A stretch of 64,000 bases of DNA from Ichthyophis bannanicus (GCA_033557465.1 CM066033.1:1243735523-1243799522); one strand, 5' to 3'. Shown: positions 52,534 through 62,910, numbered from the stretch's first letter. Made by a program: numbers and translations. The notes: generated by a model from the sequence alone, not told the origin.

Positions 52534-52868
52534 TAAAAGCCCAATGATTGAGGGATTCCCTGCTGTGGTGGGAATTCCCTTTCTCTTGGGCTGTTCTTTG
52601 GTAGCCACAACATTGGGCATTATGTGGTGTCTTTGTATCCATCAGATGGCTTTCATCCAATTGGCTAAGGAGCAGATGATGAGCTGCCCTTATCCATGTT
52701 TGGTTCCCTTGAAGATTGACGGATTCGCCGACCAACTGTGAAAAGATTGATCTCCTGCAGTGATTGGCTTACCGGTAAGAACCGGCGGTTTTTAAACAAC
52801 GAAGAGTAATGCTACTACTTTGTATATGATAAGAGAAGAATCAAATTGATGTGACTTGCGTGAGAGTA

Positions 52869-52906
52869 CTTGATACAGGGACTGCTTGTCCCGAAACGTG
52901 CACGTC
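52869..52906 (+). ncRNA. Hammerhead-like motif in PLE copy 2
   Basis: CTTGATACA (52869-52877), stem II GGGAC (52878-52882) with GTCCC (52888-52892), GAAAC (52893-52897), GTGCAC and GTC (52904-52906). Hammerhead ribozymes with very short stem III are a known PLE feature. The first box differs from CUGANGA by insertion and substitution, so activity is uncertain. Confidence 0.5.
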
Positions 52907-53135
52907 GTGTTCTATGAATCTGGGACGTTTTACACAACAATTTGCGCTTCTTCTCCCAACATTTCAAGATAAGTTTTTTTACAATATTCACTAAAGAACT
53001 GTGTTTGGGATTAAAATGGACCCCAATTGACCGGTGTGGTTTTGAAGTCTATCTGAACCTCCCTCATTGCGGTCCGACAAAAAGATATATTTTTGGTTCA
53101 CGGGAGGGATTATTTAGGGGATTTTTGGTAGGGTA

Positions 53136-53149
53136 CTGCCTCTCCAGGA
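53136..53149. repeat. Right target duplication of the PLE pair
   Basis: 'ctgcctctccagga', identical to 48056-48069. Confidence 0.82.
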
Positions 53150-53218
53150 GGCATTGGCCAATGGGGCCTATGGGTGTGTGTGTGGGTGTGTCTGGCCCTG
53201 TTGGCTGCTGCTTTACGG

Positions 53219-53411
53219 CAGAGTTTCCCAACTCCAGTCCTGGTGTTCCAAACACTGTCCGGGTTTTCATGCTGTCCCTCATGAATATGCATGAGCTACA
53301 TCAGCATACCATGGGGGTGGTGCATAGATATGCAGCACAGGCATCTTTATTAGAGGCAGCATGGAACCTGAATGGTGTGGGGCCCTCCAGGACTGCATTT
53401 GGGAGACTCTG
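53219..53411. mobile_element. hAT-type MITE with CAGAGTTTCCCAA ends
   Basis: The left end CAGAGTTTCCCAACTCCAGT is matched by the right end TGCATTTGGGAGACTCTG, an imperfect complement. The interior contains 'catgaatatgcatgag', as in the MITEs at 34102 and 59345. No clear TSD. Confidence 0.7.
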
Positions 53412-53420
53412 CTCTAGGTA

Positions 53421-53670
53421 ATGCGGCTGTTTCTGGTGTCTGTGTTTGATGTGGTAAAATATAGGCGTATTAACCATGCGTAGGTTCTCAGCAATAAAGG
53501 TTTGTCCTTACTATCACGGTTTAGTTGTGGGAAAAATATGTGGACAGGATTGGCAGTAGCCCCAGCTGGCCTTTGAACCTGTGACTTTCTGATTTTGCAC
53601 ACACTGTCTGTGTGCACTGCACCACCATGTTGCCATAGATATGCTGCATTCCCTGGAGAGTCCATGACTG
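53421..53670 (-). mobile_element. SINE-like repeat, copy 1 of a pair
   Basis: Homologous to 53875-54125 in the same orientation: 'ttctcagcaataaagg' / 'ttctctgcaataaagg', 'tgtggacaggattggcag' / 'tgtggagactgggttggcag', 'ctttgaacctgtgactttct' / 'atttgaacctatgaccttct', 'cattccctggaga' / 'cagtccctggaga'. Minus-strand reading contains a B box-like 'aggttcaaa' preceded by an A box-like 'gcagtgca', so a tRNA-derived SINE is likely. Confidence 0.6.
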
Positions 53671-53874
53671 TACATCCAACAGAGCCTGTCTTGCGGTGGT
53701 CGGTGCCAGCCTGCACAGGCCTAGGCCACTGTCTGCTGTGGCTTGCAGCCACTGCCCCCTCCACCACGTGTACCCTTCTGCCAACATGCAGACATGTCCT
53801 TATCTGGGAAAAAGCATATGACCTGATTGACTGGTGGCACTCCAAGACTGAATCTGGGTGACTCGGCTGTAGGT

Positions 53875-54125
53875 AATGCCCATTGTTATGGTTTGTGTGT
53901 GGTGTAGGGTAAAATATGGGTGTTTGAACCATGCTTATGTTCTCTGCAATAAAGGAGTGTCTTTACTATCACTGTTTAGTGGTGGGTAAAAATGTGGAGA
54001 CTGGGTTGGCAGGAGCTCCAGCTGGGATTTGAACCTATGACCTTCTGGTCTTACAGGCACTGGCTGTTTCCATTGCACTACACTGTGGCCACAGAGATAG
54101 TGCAGTCCCTGGAGATAGGAAACCT
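53875..54125 (-). mobile_element. SINE-like repeat, copy 2 of a pair
   Basis: See copy 1 at 53421-53670. The spacing between copies is about 200 bp, so either two insertions or a local duplication explains the pair. Confidence 0.6.
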
Positions 54126-54253
54126 GGCCTGACGAGTCAGAAACCCTGCTCTGCACAATATTACTGTGGGCTCGTTTACCTTGTATGGAGACAAAAGTGC
54201 AAATAAACCGCACAAATGACCTCGGAAAAAGGGGCAAACACCCATATCCAAGC

Positions 54254-54432
54254 TGGGCAACAATGATATCACTGGGCAACATTAAACAACACTCCCAGGA
54301 AAGCTCCAATAAACTGAAATGATTTTTGAAAGGGTCTACGGAGCGTAGACCCTTCCAAAAATCATTCCTTTTTTTTGGAGCTTTCCTGGGAGTGTTTTTT
54401 ATTGTTGCCCATTGCTATCACTGTTGCCCAGC
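54254..54432. repeat. Inverted repeat (foldback) of about 180 bp
   Basis: Arms around a centre near 54343: 'gggtctacgg' with its complement, 'aaatgatttttgaaaggg' with 'cccttccaaaaatcatt', 'actcccaggaaagctcca' with 'tggagctttcctgggagt', and 'gggcaacaat' with 'attgttgccc'. Confidence 0.9.
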
Positions 54433-54585
54433 TGACCTATAATTTTTACAATATTTCTTGTGGTCATTTTAATGTTTTATTTGACATTTTGTTCTGTGCA
54501 CATGTATCACACTGCTCACGTTTTGTAGGTTTCCCCGGTTTTGCTGTACATTGCTGATGGAAATGTTTTTTCTTCCCTTTAAATA

Positions 54586-54926
54586 GGCTCTAACGCGAGG
54601 TTTTCACGCGCGGTATTTTTTGGACCGAAATTCAGCCCCACTCCTGTGCGGGGAGCCTCTCCCCTCCCACTCTCCACCCATTGACCCCGTCCCCCCTCCC
54701 CTCGGGAGCCTTCCTCCGCCCTCGAATTGCCTTTCCACGCCTCTATCGCACATCAGCACACCGCGCACTTTTGCGAGCGGCGTGCACATGTGCGGGCGGC
54801 ATGCACGTGTGCGGGCGGCGCGCATGTGTGCAGGGCACCAAAAATGCATTATTAGCGTGCGCTAAGGTACCTTAGCGCACGCTCAAGTGCGCCCCGCACA
54901 ATTGCGCGGTTTAGTAAACATACCCC
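54586..54926. mobile_element. GC-rich repeat ending in a Harbinger-like terminus
   Basis: CpG-dense, with triplicated 'gtgcgggcggc' / 'cacatgtgcggg' words around 54775-54840. It ends 'gcgcggtttagtaaacatac' plus 'ccc', the complement of the GGGGTATGTTTACTAAA-type end. The left end is not recognised, so it is probably truncated. Confidence 0.55.
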
Positions 54927-54935
54927 ATAGAGAGG

Positions 54936-55170
54936 AGATGCTGAACATGGGAGGGTGAGTGGGAAGACAGAAGAGTAATGCTGGACATTGGGGGAAGTCG
55001 CAAGACAGATAGGAGAAGCTGGATGTTGGGGGGAATAGAGAGAAGAGATGTTGGATTAAGGGAAAGAGAGAGAGAAGATGCTGAACAAAGGGGGTAGAGA
55101 GTGAGATGAGATGTTGGAAGGAGGGGGGAAGAGAGAGAGGGGAGATGCTGGATGGCGGGAAGAGACTGGA
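54936..55170. repeat. Degenerate purine-rich minisatellite
   Basis: About six units built on 'gagatgctgga' followed by 'gggggaagagagag', with a variable period of 35-50 bp. Minus-strand frames through it are compositional. Confidence 0.7.
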
Positions 55171-56240
55171 GAATAAGGGAATGGGGAATGAGAAAGTCAG
55201 GGTGAGGGAAAAAGATGAAATGTAGTCAAAAGAGGGAGATTGAAGACTACATAGTAAAAAGGACTGAAATATAAGTGGATAGAGAAACAAAGAACTGAAA
55301 GGAAAAGATCACTGCCAGCGATGGATGTAGGGGAGAAAGGGAAAAATGCAGGAGAAAAGAGAAAGTGTGCTAATGATCTGGAGATCCTGGAGAGAGAGTT
55401 GAGGAAACAGGGGAAAGCAGAAACCAGAGACTGGGACCAACATGATCAGAAAAATAAATTGGCCAGACAACAAAGGTAGAAAAGTGAATTTTATTTTTCA
55501 TTTAGTGTTTGGAATATGTCAGTTTTTGAAATTTATCTTTGCTCTCTCAATATTTGGCACAGCACGGGTGGAAATGCACCGCTGTTTCTCTTTCTCTGGT
55601 GTTGCACCACATGCACAGTCTGGCTTATTGGAGTTTCAGTTCAATTTCTGTTTACCTATTTCTATTGTCAGTTTATGGTAATTTGCACTATACTTGGTAA
55701 GGGTCTATCTATGTTTAGTATGTGTGACTGAGGCTAGGTCTGTTGGCTTTGAATGCCTATGTAGGGATCTGTAAAACCTGGCTTGTTCAATTTTCCCAAT
55801 AGGTTATATCGATTTTATCAGACTCACTGCAATATTTACAGTACTACCTTTTCCTAGGTAGGTCCTCAACCATGCTATTATGGAAGGGTAGGATTGTTCT
55901 GTCCTGAAGGATTTTTGTAGTGTTTTGTATTACATCACAATATGCCTGGTATTGGAGAGGGTTTATGTTACTGAGATGAAACCAGAATCAATTTTTTTTT
56001 GATATGGTGATTTCTACAGGGAGACGTCCTAGTTTCAATGAAACTTTGTACATCAAACCAAACAAAGATAAATATCATTTTCTGGTGCTCCTTTCATTTG
56101 CAAAGCAAATAACATGCAGATCTTTCCAAATTTATACTACAAATGCACCGCGAGAAAAACCTCACTCATCTGCTTTCAGTCTCACTCACTGGGGTGGTAA
56201 ATCTCACTCTCTGAGATAGGTCACCCTTGGCATCTCTGCA
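55171..56240. other. Unclassified sequence
   Basis: Purine-rich up to about 55440, then ordinary AT-rich DNA without recognised features. Confidence 0.3.
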
Positions 56241-56245
56241 GTAAT

Positions 56246-56470
56246 GCGTGTGCCCATGGGAGCAGCCTGTCCTGTGGCCGAAAACAAAAGCAAGCCATGA
56301 TTCCTTGCAGCACTGCTATATGCCCATGGGGCAGACTGCTCCTGCGGTCCGAAGATCATAGCCAGGATTAGTGCATGTGCCCACGGGAGCAACCTGTCCC
56401 ACAGGATGAAAATTGCACTCTGCAGTACTGCTCGATGCCCGCAGGACAGGCTGCTCCCACAGGCCAATGA
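56246..56470. repeat. Array of alternating inverted modules
   Basis: Four related modules of about 30 bp at roughly 60-bp steps: 'tgcccatgggagcagcctgt' (56250), 'atgcccatggggcagactgc' (about 56320), 'tgcccacgggagcaacctgt' (about 56379) and 'gacaggctgctcccacaggc' (about 56444). The last is in inverted orientation. The array can fold into large hairpins. Confidence 0.7.
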
Positions 56471-56979
56471 GGAGAGAGATTTGTGTCAAGATTGCTGCAG
56501 GGATCAAAGACACAGTACCTGGTTTTCATTCCAGCTAGGCATTTGCCCCGTCACTGCAATTTTCTTGTTACAATATTTGTTTTGAAGGAGAAATACTAGC
56601 ATTACCTGAACAGAGTTCACAAAGGAGTTTTGGGAAAGGGAGGTATCAGCCTACTATTAATAGAAATAAGGGAGGGAGTGCCGATCTGTAGGTTGCAGGA
56701 GGGCACTAGAGACCCTAATACTGGCCCTGCTATAGAGGGTATGTCAGAGGTTAGCAGTCCAATAACTAATAGCTTCTAGAGATAAGACATATGTATTCTA
56801 ACCAAACATAGCAACCTAAACAAAACAAAAACAGAAGAGTCTGACTAGAACATGCCGTACAATGAAAGTACAGGAAAGTATCAAATCAGTAAGCTCACTG
56901 AATATCATAAAACATCTATCCAAAACATGCCGGTGAATTCTTCCAAGAGCAGGTGAAATATGAGACATTTTAATCTAAA
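56471..56979. other. Unclassified sequence
   Basis: No recognisable feature. Confidence 0.3.
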
Positions 56980-57250
56980 TTATAATCTTGGTACAGCAAT
57001 TTTACTCAGCTGTAGCCTCTGAATGGTCTTGCTTGGAAACCTCCCAGGAAGAGAATTACAATAATCCATTTGGGACCTAACAAAGACATGGATAAATAAT
57101 TTGCTATTACTGAAGAAATGTCTCATCCTTGTAATATTCTGAAAATGATTTAAAAAAAGATCATGTAGTGAATGAGCTAATGTGACCATTAAAGGATAAA
57201 CTAGAATCCTTTGCATCAGTAAGGTTTCCAGTTTAAAAAGCTTCATGCCA
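56980..57250 (-). pseudogene. L2-like LINE RT fragment
   Basis: An open minus-strand frame of 88 codons with ITRMRHFFSNSKLFIHVFVR, SQMDYCNSLPGRFPSKTIQR and LQLSKIAVPRL. This matches the L2-type pattern ...LVHAFVxSRLDYCNSLxxGLPxKxIxRLQLxQNxAARL. No active-site or 3' end is retained, so this is a small dead fragment. Confidence 0.7.
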
Positions 57251-57826
57251 GAAGCAAAAAGATAGTATTAAAAAGACAGGCCTCTATATAATACGGCACT
57301 GAAGTCATGTACAATATGCAATGTATAATAAACCTATATACTTGGACTGAAAGGAAAATCATAGTTCCCCCTGATGGAAAATATTTTTGTAATTATGATA
57401 CAATACATATTTTATTTGCAAATGATTTTTGCAATGCACAAGGCAAAAATACAATCAATATAAAAATATAATAACAGTCCCGTGGTAAAAGCAATTCACA
57501 ATATATACAAACAAATCAAATATGTTTGAAGTAAATAACTCGACAAAAAAAACATGGAGAAACAAATTTAAGTTAATGACCAGCACAAATTAAAAATCAT
57601 TATACAAAAGGACAAAAACATAAACAGAAACAATGAAATCAATATGACTAGACAAAGTCAAGCAGTATTATCAATCAAACTAATAAACAGAAAAACAAAG
57701 ACCTCAAACTATACGTACCTAATGAAATAATTTAAATGCCTTTACAAAGAGCTAGGTCTTGAGAATGCTACTACATGACAAATAGTTTCTGCAAGACTTG
57801 CTTTTAATTGGATTTCATTCCAGTAA
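57251..57826. other. AT-rich unclassified sequence
   Basis: No recognisable feature. Confidence 0.3.
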
Positions 57827-58100
57827 TTATTATTATTATTATTATTATTGTCATTATTATTAATGAGAATTTATAAAGTGCTATTAGGCATACGCAGCAT
57901 GTACAACACAGAAAAGACAGTCCCTGCTCATCAAGCTTACAATCTAAAAGGACGGACATATAGTAGTACCAAAGGAGAAGGACAAAAGGAGCAATAAGGA
58001 CCTGAAACATAAGGATGGGGATTATAAGCCAAAGGCAGTCTCAAAGAGCTGTGTCTTGAGCCTAGACCTGAAGAGGCTAAGGGAAGGGATTTGACGCAGG
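57827..58100. repeat. (TTA)n plus dispersed repeat
   Basis: A TTA/ATT microsatellite (57827-57862) is followed by a segment with 'cagtccctgctcatcaagct' and 'tacaatctaaaagg'. The latter is also seen in diverged form near 8990-9110. The family is not identified. Confidence 0.6.
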
Positions 58101-58106
58101 GAAAGG

Positions 58107-58767
58107 GAGCTATGGACAGGGACAGGAGGGGGTGGGCTGGAGGAGGGGAGGAGGCAGGGCGCTAGACCCGGACATGCAGGGCTGATTCTGATAATGGCCT
58201 TATATGTCCAGGCTAGGTGATTTAGACAGCGGGCTTATTCCACCCCAGAGTTGGAATAAGTCCTCCCCAATGGCAGTGGACAACCATGCGGGGACCCTGG
58301 GAAGAGGTGAGCAGGTGACGGAGTTCCTGGCAGTCCGATCCCGGCCTCAGAAGGCTCGATTGGGGGTCAGGCGGTGGGGAAAAAGACATTTGTAGGCAGT
58401 GTGGGCAATCGGGGCTCCTGCATGGAGCTGCAGTGTCATGGCGACAGGACGCCATGGCACCGCAGCTCCATGCAGGAACCCAGGTTGGGCTAGCCAAGGG
58501 GGCTTTTAAATGGAGCCGTGGTGCCATGGCAACATGACGCTATTGCGCCGTGGCTCCATTTAAAAGCCCTGACTAAGTTAGTCGGGCAGGTCATGTACAT
58601 GCAGGCCAGACTGAATCGAAGTCCCAGCCTGCATATGCATGACAGATCGCGATTCTGATCCTGCGGGGCTAGACGTGCCCCGCGGGATCAGAATCGCAAT
58701 CCCCTCTGTATGCCCGTTTCAGACCGGACGTACAGAGGGGATCAACGTCTACTACGGAATCGGGCCC
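58107..58767 (-). mobile_element. Chain-of-hairpins repeat, family 1, copy C
   Basis: In opposite orientation to copies A and B, ending at GGAATCGGGCCC. It contains at least five consecutive hairpins: 58234-58260 ('cttattccacc'), 58416-58477 (30-bp arms around 'ctgcatggagctgcag'), 58501-58569 (30-bp arms around 'ggcttttaaatggagcc'), 58646-58698 ('gcgattctgatcc') and 58702-58741 ('ccctctgta'). The outer portion corresponding to the right end of copy A is missing. Confidence 0.78.
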
Positions 58768-59336
58768 TATGTGTCTTTATAAAATAGGATAAAAACAGAT
58801 GCCTTATCCACCTCCATAACTAGGTGCCTTATTACAAAATTACTCTCTATACATAACCAGTTTTAGAGACTACAGGTAACATGAGCTAGGAATAATGTTC
58901 TTTGGCCCATTAGGAAATAATTTTAAGAAATATATACATTCAATATTTATGATATAACTGTCCGCAAAGTCGGACAAGCCCATGGGTGTCTGCCGCCCTA
59001 TGCAAACCTTCAGCCATGCGCCCTCCCCCACTCCGGGCAACTCATGGTTTTAATGCCCCCATCCCCATAATTCAGCATTTCTCTTGCCCTCTCCCCCAGG
59101 TGTCCATTATCTTGCTATTTTCCCCACACACTCAAACCTTTCGGCATGGTTCCTTCATTCCTTGTAGTTGTGATCATGTCAGCACTGAAAAAGAAAATTA
59201 ATGCTTTGCAGAACGTTATGCTTAAGCGGACTGGATGCCCCTGCTGGTCGCACCCCCATGACAGCAGGAAGTGCATATTAGTGAGGGTGGGACTGACAGA
59301 GGCTTCCAGCATGCTTTCTTGTGTGTCTTACCCTTA
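58768..59336. other. Unclassified sequence
   Basis: No recognisable feature. Confidence 0.3.
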
Positions 59337-59344
59337 CTATAGGG

Positions 59345-59538
59345 CAATGGTTCTCAACCCAGTCCTCTGGGACTCTTAGTCCAGTTGGGTTTTCAGGATA
59401 ACCACAATGAATATGCATGAGATAGATCTGCATACAATGGAAACAGTGCGTGCAGATTTATCTCATGCATACTCATTACGGATATCCTGAAAATCTGACT
59501 GGCCTGGGAGCCCCAGAGGACTGCTTTGAGAACCACTG
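59345..59538. mobile_element. hAT MITE with 8-bp TSD
   Basis: Ends CAATGGTTCTCAACCC and TTTGAGAACCACTG (CAGTGGTTCTCAA-type TIR), flanked by 'ctataggg' at 59337-59344 and 59539-59546. The interior is palindromic with 'tgaatatgcatgagatagat'. It is the same family as 34102-34295. Confidence 0.92.
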
Positions 59539-59546
59539 CTATAGGG

Positions 59547-59875
59547 TATGGACTAGATATTTGGTTAATAAATGCCACCTGCTTCTATAAATGTTCTCTA
59601 CTATGGGCAGCATTGCATTTTTGAACTTCCCCAATAGTTAGAGTACCCAATGTTTGGATTACTATCCATGGTACCTCCTAAAACTGGGAAGAAATGTCCT
59701 TATGATTTTAGAGAAGGGTTGTATCCCAGTTTTGGGGGATTGCTTTTGGATTGCAACCTATGATCAGATTATAGCAATTTTACTTCTAAAAAATTCCTCA
59801 GCATGGCTCTGCATGTTCAGATGGAATCTTGCTTTCCAAAAATTGGCCTCTCTCTACCAACAACGTGTGCATTGG
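59547..59875. other. Unclassified; weak LINE-like ORF
   Basis: A 74-codon plus-strand frame (59654-59878) of uncertain meaning. Nothing else recognised. Confidence 0.3.
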
Positions 59876-60205
59876 TAAGAACATAAGATTTGCTATACTA
59901 GGTCAATAATCTATCGAGTCCTGTATCCTGTTTCCAATAGTGGCCAATCCAGATCACAAGTACCTGGCAAAATCTCAAAAGACAGACAAATTCCATGCTG
60001 CTTACCCCAGGAATAAGTAATGAATTTTCCCCTATCCATTTTAATAATACTTTATAGACTTTTCCTCCAGAAACTTGTCCAACCCTTTTTTAAACGCAGC
60101 CACATTAACAGTTTCCACTACATTTTCTGGCATCCAATTCCAAAGCTTAACTGCGCATTGGGTAAACATATTTTTTCTGATTAGTCTGAAATATACTCTA
60201 CTTGT
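59876..60205 (-). pseudogene. CR1-like LINE, C-terminus and 3' UTR
   Basis: Minus-strand frame: FRLIRKNMFTQCAVKLWNWM then PENVVETVNVAAFKKGLDKF. This is a CR1-type ORF2 C-terminus. The 3' UTR follows toward lower coordinates, with plus-strand words 'cagaaacttgtccaaccctt', 'cctgtttccaatagtggcca' and 'gctatactaggtcaataatc'. It is 5'-truncated. Confidence 0.85.
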
Positions 60206-60382
60206 TAATGTCAATGATTTCAGAATTAAGAGAGGAGAAAAAGAATTTTTGCTGCTGCTGAACTTGGCTTCAGCCTTTGATATTATAGTGCATGATTTAC
60301 TCTTGGCTAGGCTGAGTGAAATCGATATCTGTGGAACAGTGTGGAATTGGTTCACTTCTTTTCTAAAGAATCACAATTATAG

Positions 60383-61189
60383 TAGGCCTTGACAAATTTT
60401 CTTGGAATCTAGGAGCCAGCTTAAAAATTTAGGAGCCGGCTACCAAGACCTCTGTCACAGTGCCCCTTACCCACCCCTCAAAAAGTGTATTGCAGCTCTG
60501 TTATTTAAGGGCCTGATTTACTGTTTTCTCATTTTCTATGGGAATAGAGAGCTTAATAAAACAAGCCCTTCACCTGCCACTACGCAGTGCCAGCAGCAGG
60601 CAGTGACCCTTCTTCTCCTCCCTCTCACCACCCCCAATAAGGTTGTTGTCTGACGCATACTAGTGACCCTTTATAGCTGCAACTGAGACAACATCCTTTT
60701 TTGCTTCACATTTCACGATGGCCTGGTAATACGCGAAGCAAAAAAAAACCCTCAAAACCCCACACACTGCCTTCACTAATGCTTTCTCTTACAGCCCTCA
60801 CAGCCATCACCCAGTGTCTCTCTCTCTCTCTCTCTCTCTCTCATTGCAACTCTTAGCCTTCACCCAATGTCTCTCTCTCTTGCCCGCCCCCCCCCCCCCC
60901 AGTCATCATCCAATGTCTCACTGTTATTCTGCAGTTCTTCAATCTTGCACTGAGATTGGTTCTGCATGTAGTCTGAGACGCACAGTGGAGGAAGTTGGCT
61001 AATCTTGCCGTTTTCCTGATCCTGTGAGTTTAGCCAACTTCCTCCACCTCACAGTTCAAACTATTTGCAGAGCCGATCATGATGAGACATTGGGTGATGG
61101 TTGGGGGATAGAGGCAATCAAATTTCAGGTGCCAGGGTGCAATTTATAGTCACCATATCAACCTGGCACTCGGGATTTGTCAAGCCCTG
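60383..61189. mobile_element. hAT-like element with CTTGACAAAT ends
   Basis: Left AGGCCTTGACAAAT, right ATTTGTCAAGCCCT. It splits the L2 RT frame. The flanks share 'tatag' as part of a degenerate 8-bp duplication. The interior holds a (CT)n run (60812-60843) and a C run (about 60885-60900). No transposase. Confidence 0.65.
60812..60843. repeat. (CT)n microsatellite
   Basis: About 16 CT units, with a second 'ctctctctct' and a C14-type run nearby. Confidence 0.9.
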
Positions 61190-61629
61190 TCTATAGGGTT
61201 AGATGGAACAAGGAGTTTTCTGCTACTTTGCCTTCAAAATGTGGGGTCCCTCAAGGGTCCCCACTTTTTCCCATTTTATTCAATGTTTATTTGAGTTCTT
61301 TGGGTATGGTTTAAGAACAGTTGATTCTTATATATATATATATATTTTTTTTTGCTGATATACAACTTATAATTCCTTTTCAGTCTTCCTTGGATGGGAC
61401 TTTCAGGTTGGTTGTTAGCTGTTTTAACAAAATTGCAGACTGGATGAGTTTACATTGATTAAAGCTAAATATTGAAAAAAATGGCTTTACTCTGGATTGG
61501 TGGAAAAAACAATTCAATGCCTGCTGTTTCTTTTGGTTTGGGAGCAACTCATATGTACTTGGGGGGGGAGGTCATTGATTCTCATTTTGCATTGGATCTT
61601 CAATTGACTCAAGCTGCTAGGAATACTTT

Positions 61630-61749
61630 GGGGTATGTTTAGTAAGCTAATAATGGGTGCTATTTGTACCTAGGTCCTATATTATTTAATGGAAACCTAG
61701 TTACAAATAGCAAACCTTAACTGTTAGCTGAGCTAGGTAAACATACCCC
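61630..61749. mobile_element. 120-bp MITE, Harbinger-like ends
   Basis: Starts GGGGTATGTTTAGTAAGC and ends TAGGTAAACATACCCC, with TTT on both sides. Arms 'gtacctaggt' / 'acctagttac' near the centre complete the palindrome. It interrupts the L2 RT. Confidence 0.8.
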
Positions 61750-61790
61750 TTTTTGTTACTTATGCAAGATCAGGCAAAATAAGAGATGTA

Positions 61791-62280
61791 GGGCCCGATA
61801 TTCAAAGCGATTAACACGGTTTGCAGAGGTGCTAACCAAATTAATCACAGTGGATGGGCTATTCAGTGGTATTAACATGGTTAGTGCCGCAGAATATCCA
61901 CAGCGGCCGACTCTACATGCCCCAAGACTAACCACATTAACCAAAATCTTAGCCACCATATTTTGTATCAATTGTATTCTATCCAATGATTTCTTTGGAA
62001 GACCTAAATATAAAATACTACAGTAGTCCTGGTACAACAGAATCATCATCTGGACAATCGTTTGTAGATCAGCAAAAGAAAATACAGGCACGATATTCAG
62101 CACTGTGGCTAGCACTAACACAGGTAGCTGCTGGCGCTAAACATTAACCCTGGATAGTCAATGCTGAGTTCATATCCAGCACCGACATTGAATAGCTGGG
62201 TTTGCCGCATAGGCCAAATTGGGCAGTGGTAACGCTAGCCTAACATTTGCAACGTATCATTAACTGGGCAGCGGCTCAAT
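61791..62280. mobile_element. Family-2 hairpin repeat copies enclosing an inverted L2 fragment
   Basis: 61791 starts GGGCCCGATATTCAAAGCG and runs to about 61930. A second, family-2-like start ('caggcacgatattcagcact') is at about 62090, continuing to about 62280. Between them (about 61934-62085) lies L2-type RT sequence on the minus strand (DYCSILYLGLPKKSLDRIQL, IQNMVAKI). Confidence 0.6.
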
Positions 62281-62506
62281 ATATTTAGGCCTTCCAGAGA
62301 AATCATTGGCTAGAATACAATTGATACATATACGGTGGCTAAGATTTTGGTTAAAGCTTTCAGAAATGACCATGTTAGGTGATTACTGTATTCACTCCAT
62401 AGGCTTCCAGTCAGTGCACGAATAGATTTATATTTGATGTATTTTGGGGGGCATTTTCAGTAGCAGCAGCCAGCACTGCTAAACCATCTGGCTGTCACTA
62501 CTTTAA

Positions 62507-62707
62507 ATTGGAGTAGCCTAATGGTTAGAGCACTGGCGTAGGAACCAAAAGATCAGGGCTTGATTCCCAATAGCACTCCATTGCCTCAGAAAAGCCAAGG
62601 TATCAAGCTCCCTGTTTAATGTACATTACCCAGTTTAAGTTACAATATAAACTGCTTTGATTGAAATGATAAAGTGGTATAAAAAAACCTGTTAAATAAA
62701 AAAAAAA
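62507..62707 (+). mobile_element. tRNA-derived SINE
   Basis: 'gtagcctaatggttagagca' and 'agggcttgattccca' (A and B box-like), 'cattgcctcagaaaa', 'aactgctttgattgaaatga' and a tail 'gttaaataaaaaaaa'. Same family as 25691-25926. Confidence 0.87.
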
Positions 62708-62779
62708 TTGGACCCTGGTATTCTGTTTCCTGGTCCGGGGGACTTATGCAGTTTGCAGGTCTGTTAGCTGCACAAATCC

Positions 62780-62910
62780 CTTTGAATATGTCTCTCTCCC
62801 CACCCCCCCACCCCCCCCACCCCCTTTATTTTTTTCACTCTGTAAGCCGCTCTGAGCTATTTGGTTTGGGTGGGTTAAAAATAATTGGATTAAATTAAAT
62901 CAAAATAATT
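62780..62910 (+). mobile_element. LINE-like 3' tail
   Basis: After a C-rich run (62800-62823) comes 'ctctgtaagccgctctgagc', then 'gggttaaaaataattgg', resembling an L2-type 3' end. No coding part remains. Confidence 0.35.

Larger units (their letters stand above)
48070..53135. mobile_element. Inverted (head-to-head) pair of Penelope-like elements
   Basis: Copy 1 (48070-50353) is on the minus strand and 5'-truncated. Copy 2 (50354-53135) is on the plus strand and longer at the 5' side. They meet at about 50353/50354. The arms 48070-50353 and 50890-53135 are near-identical inverted repeats; copy 1 has about 35 extra bases at its 3' end. The 14-bp duplication lies only outside the pair, so the unit seems to have inserted in one event. 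PLEs are known for inverted or tandem partial copies. Both copies encode RT plus GIY-YIG endonuclease. Confidence 0.88.
60206..62415 (+). pseudogene. L2-like LINE RT, mosaic with three or more insertions
   Basis: RT pieces in order on the plus strand: LLLLNLASAFDIIVHDLLLA and WNWFTSFLKNH (60240-60385), then KCGVPQGSPLFPILFNVYLS (about 61236-61295), then ADIQLIIPFQSSLDG and LGGEVIDSHFALDLQLTQAA (61350-61620). A later LARIQLIH-like stretch is at 62300-62415. The pieces are separated by a transposon with CTTGACAAAT ends (60383-61189), a 120-bp MITE (61630-61749) and family-2 hairpin sequence (61791-62280). Stops are frequent, so this is an old L2 copy used repeatedly as a landing site. Confidence 0.75.

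Noticed and set aside
56246..56470. CRISPR-like array
   Set aside because: Modules alternate in orientation and spacers are not unique inserts. The genome is vertebrate.
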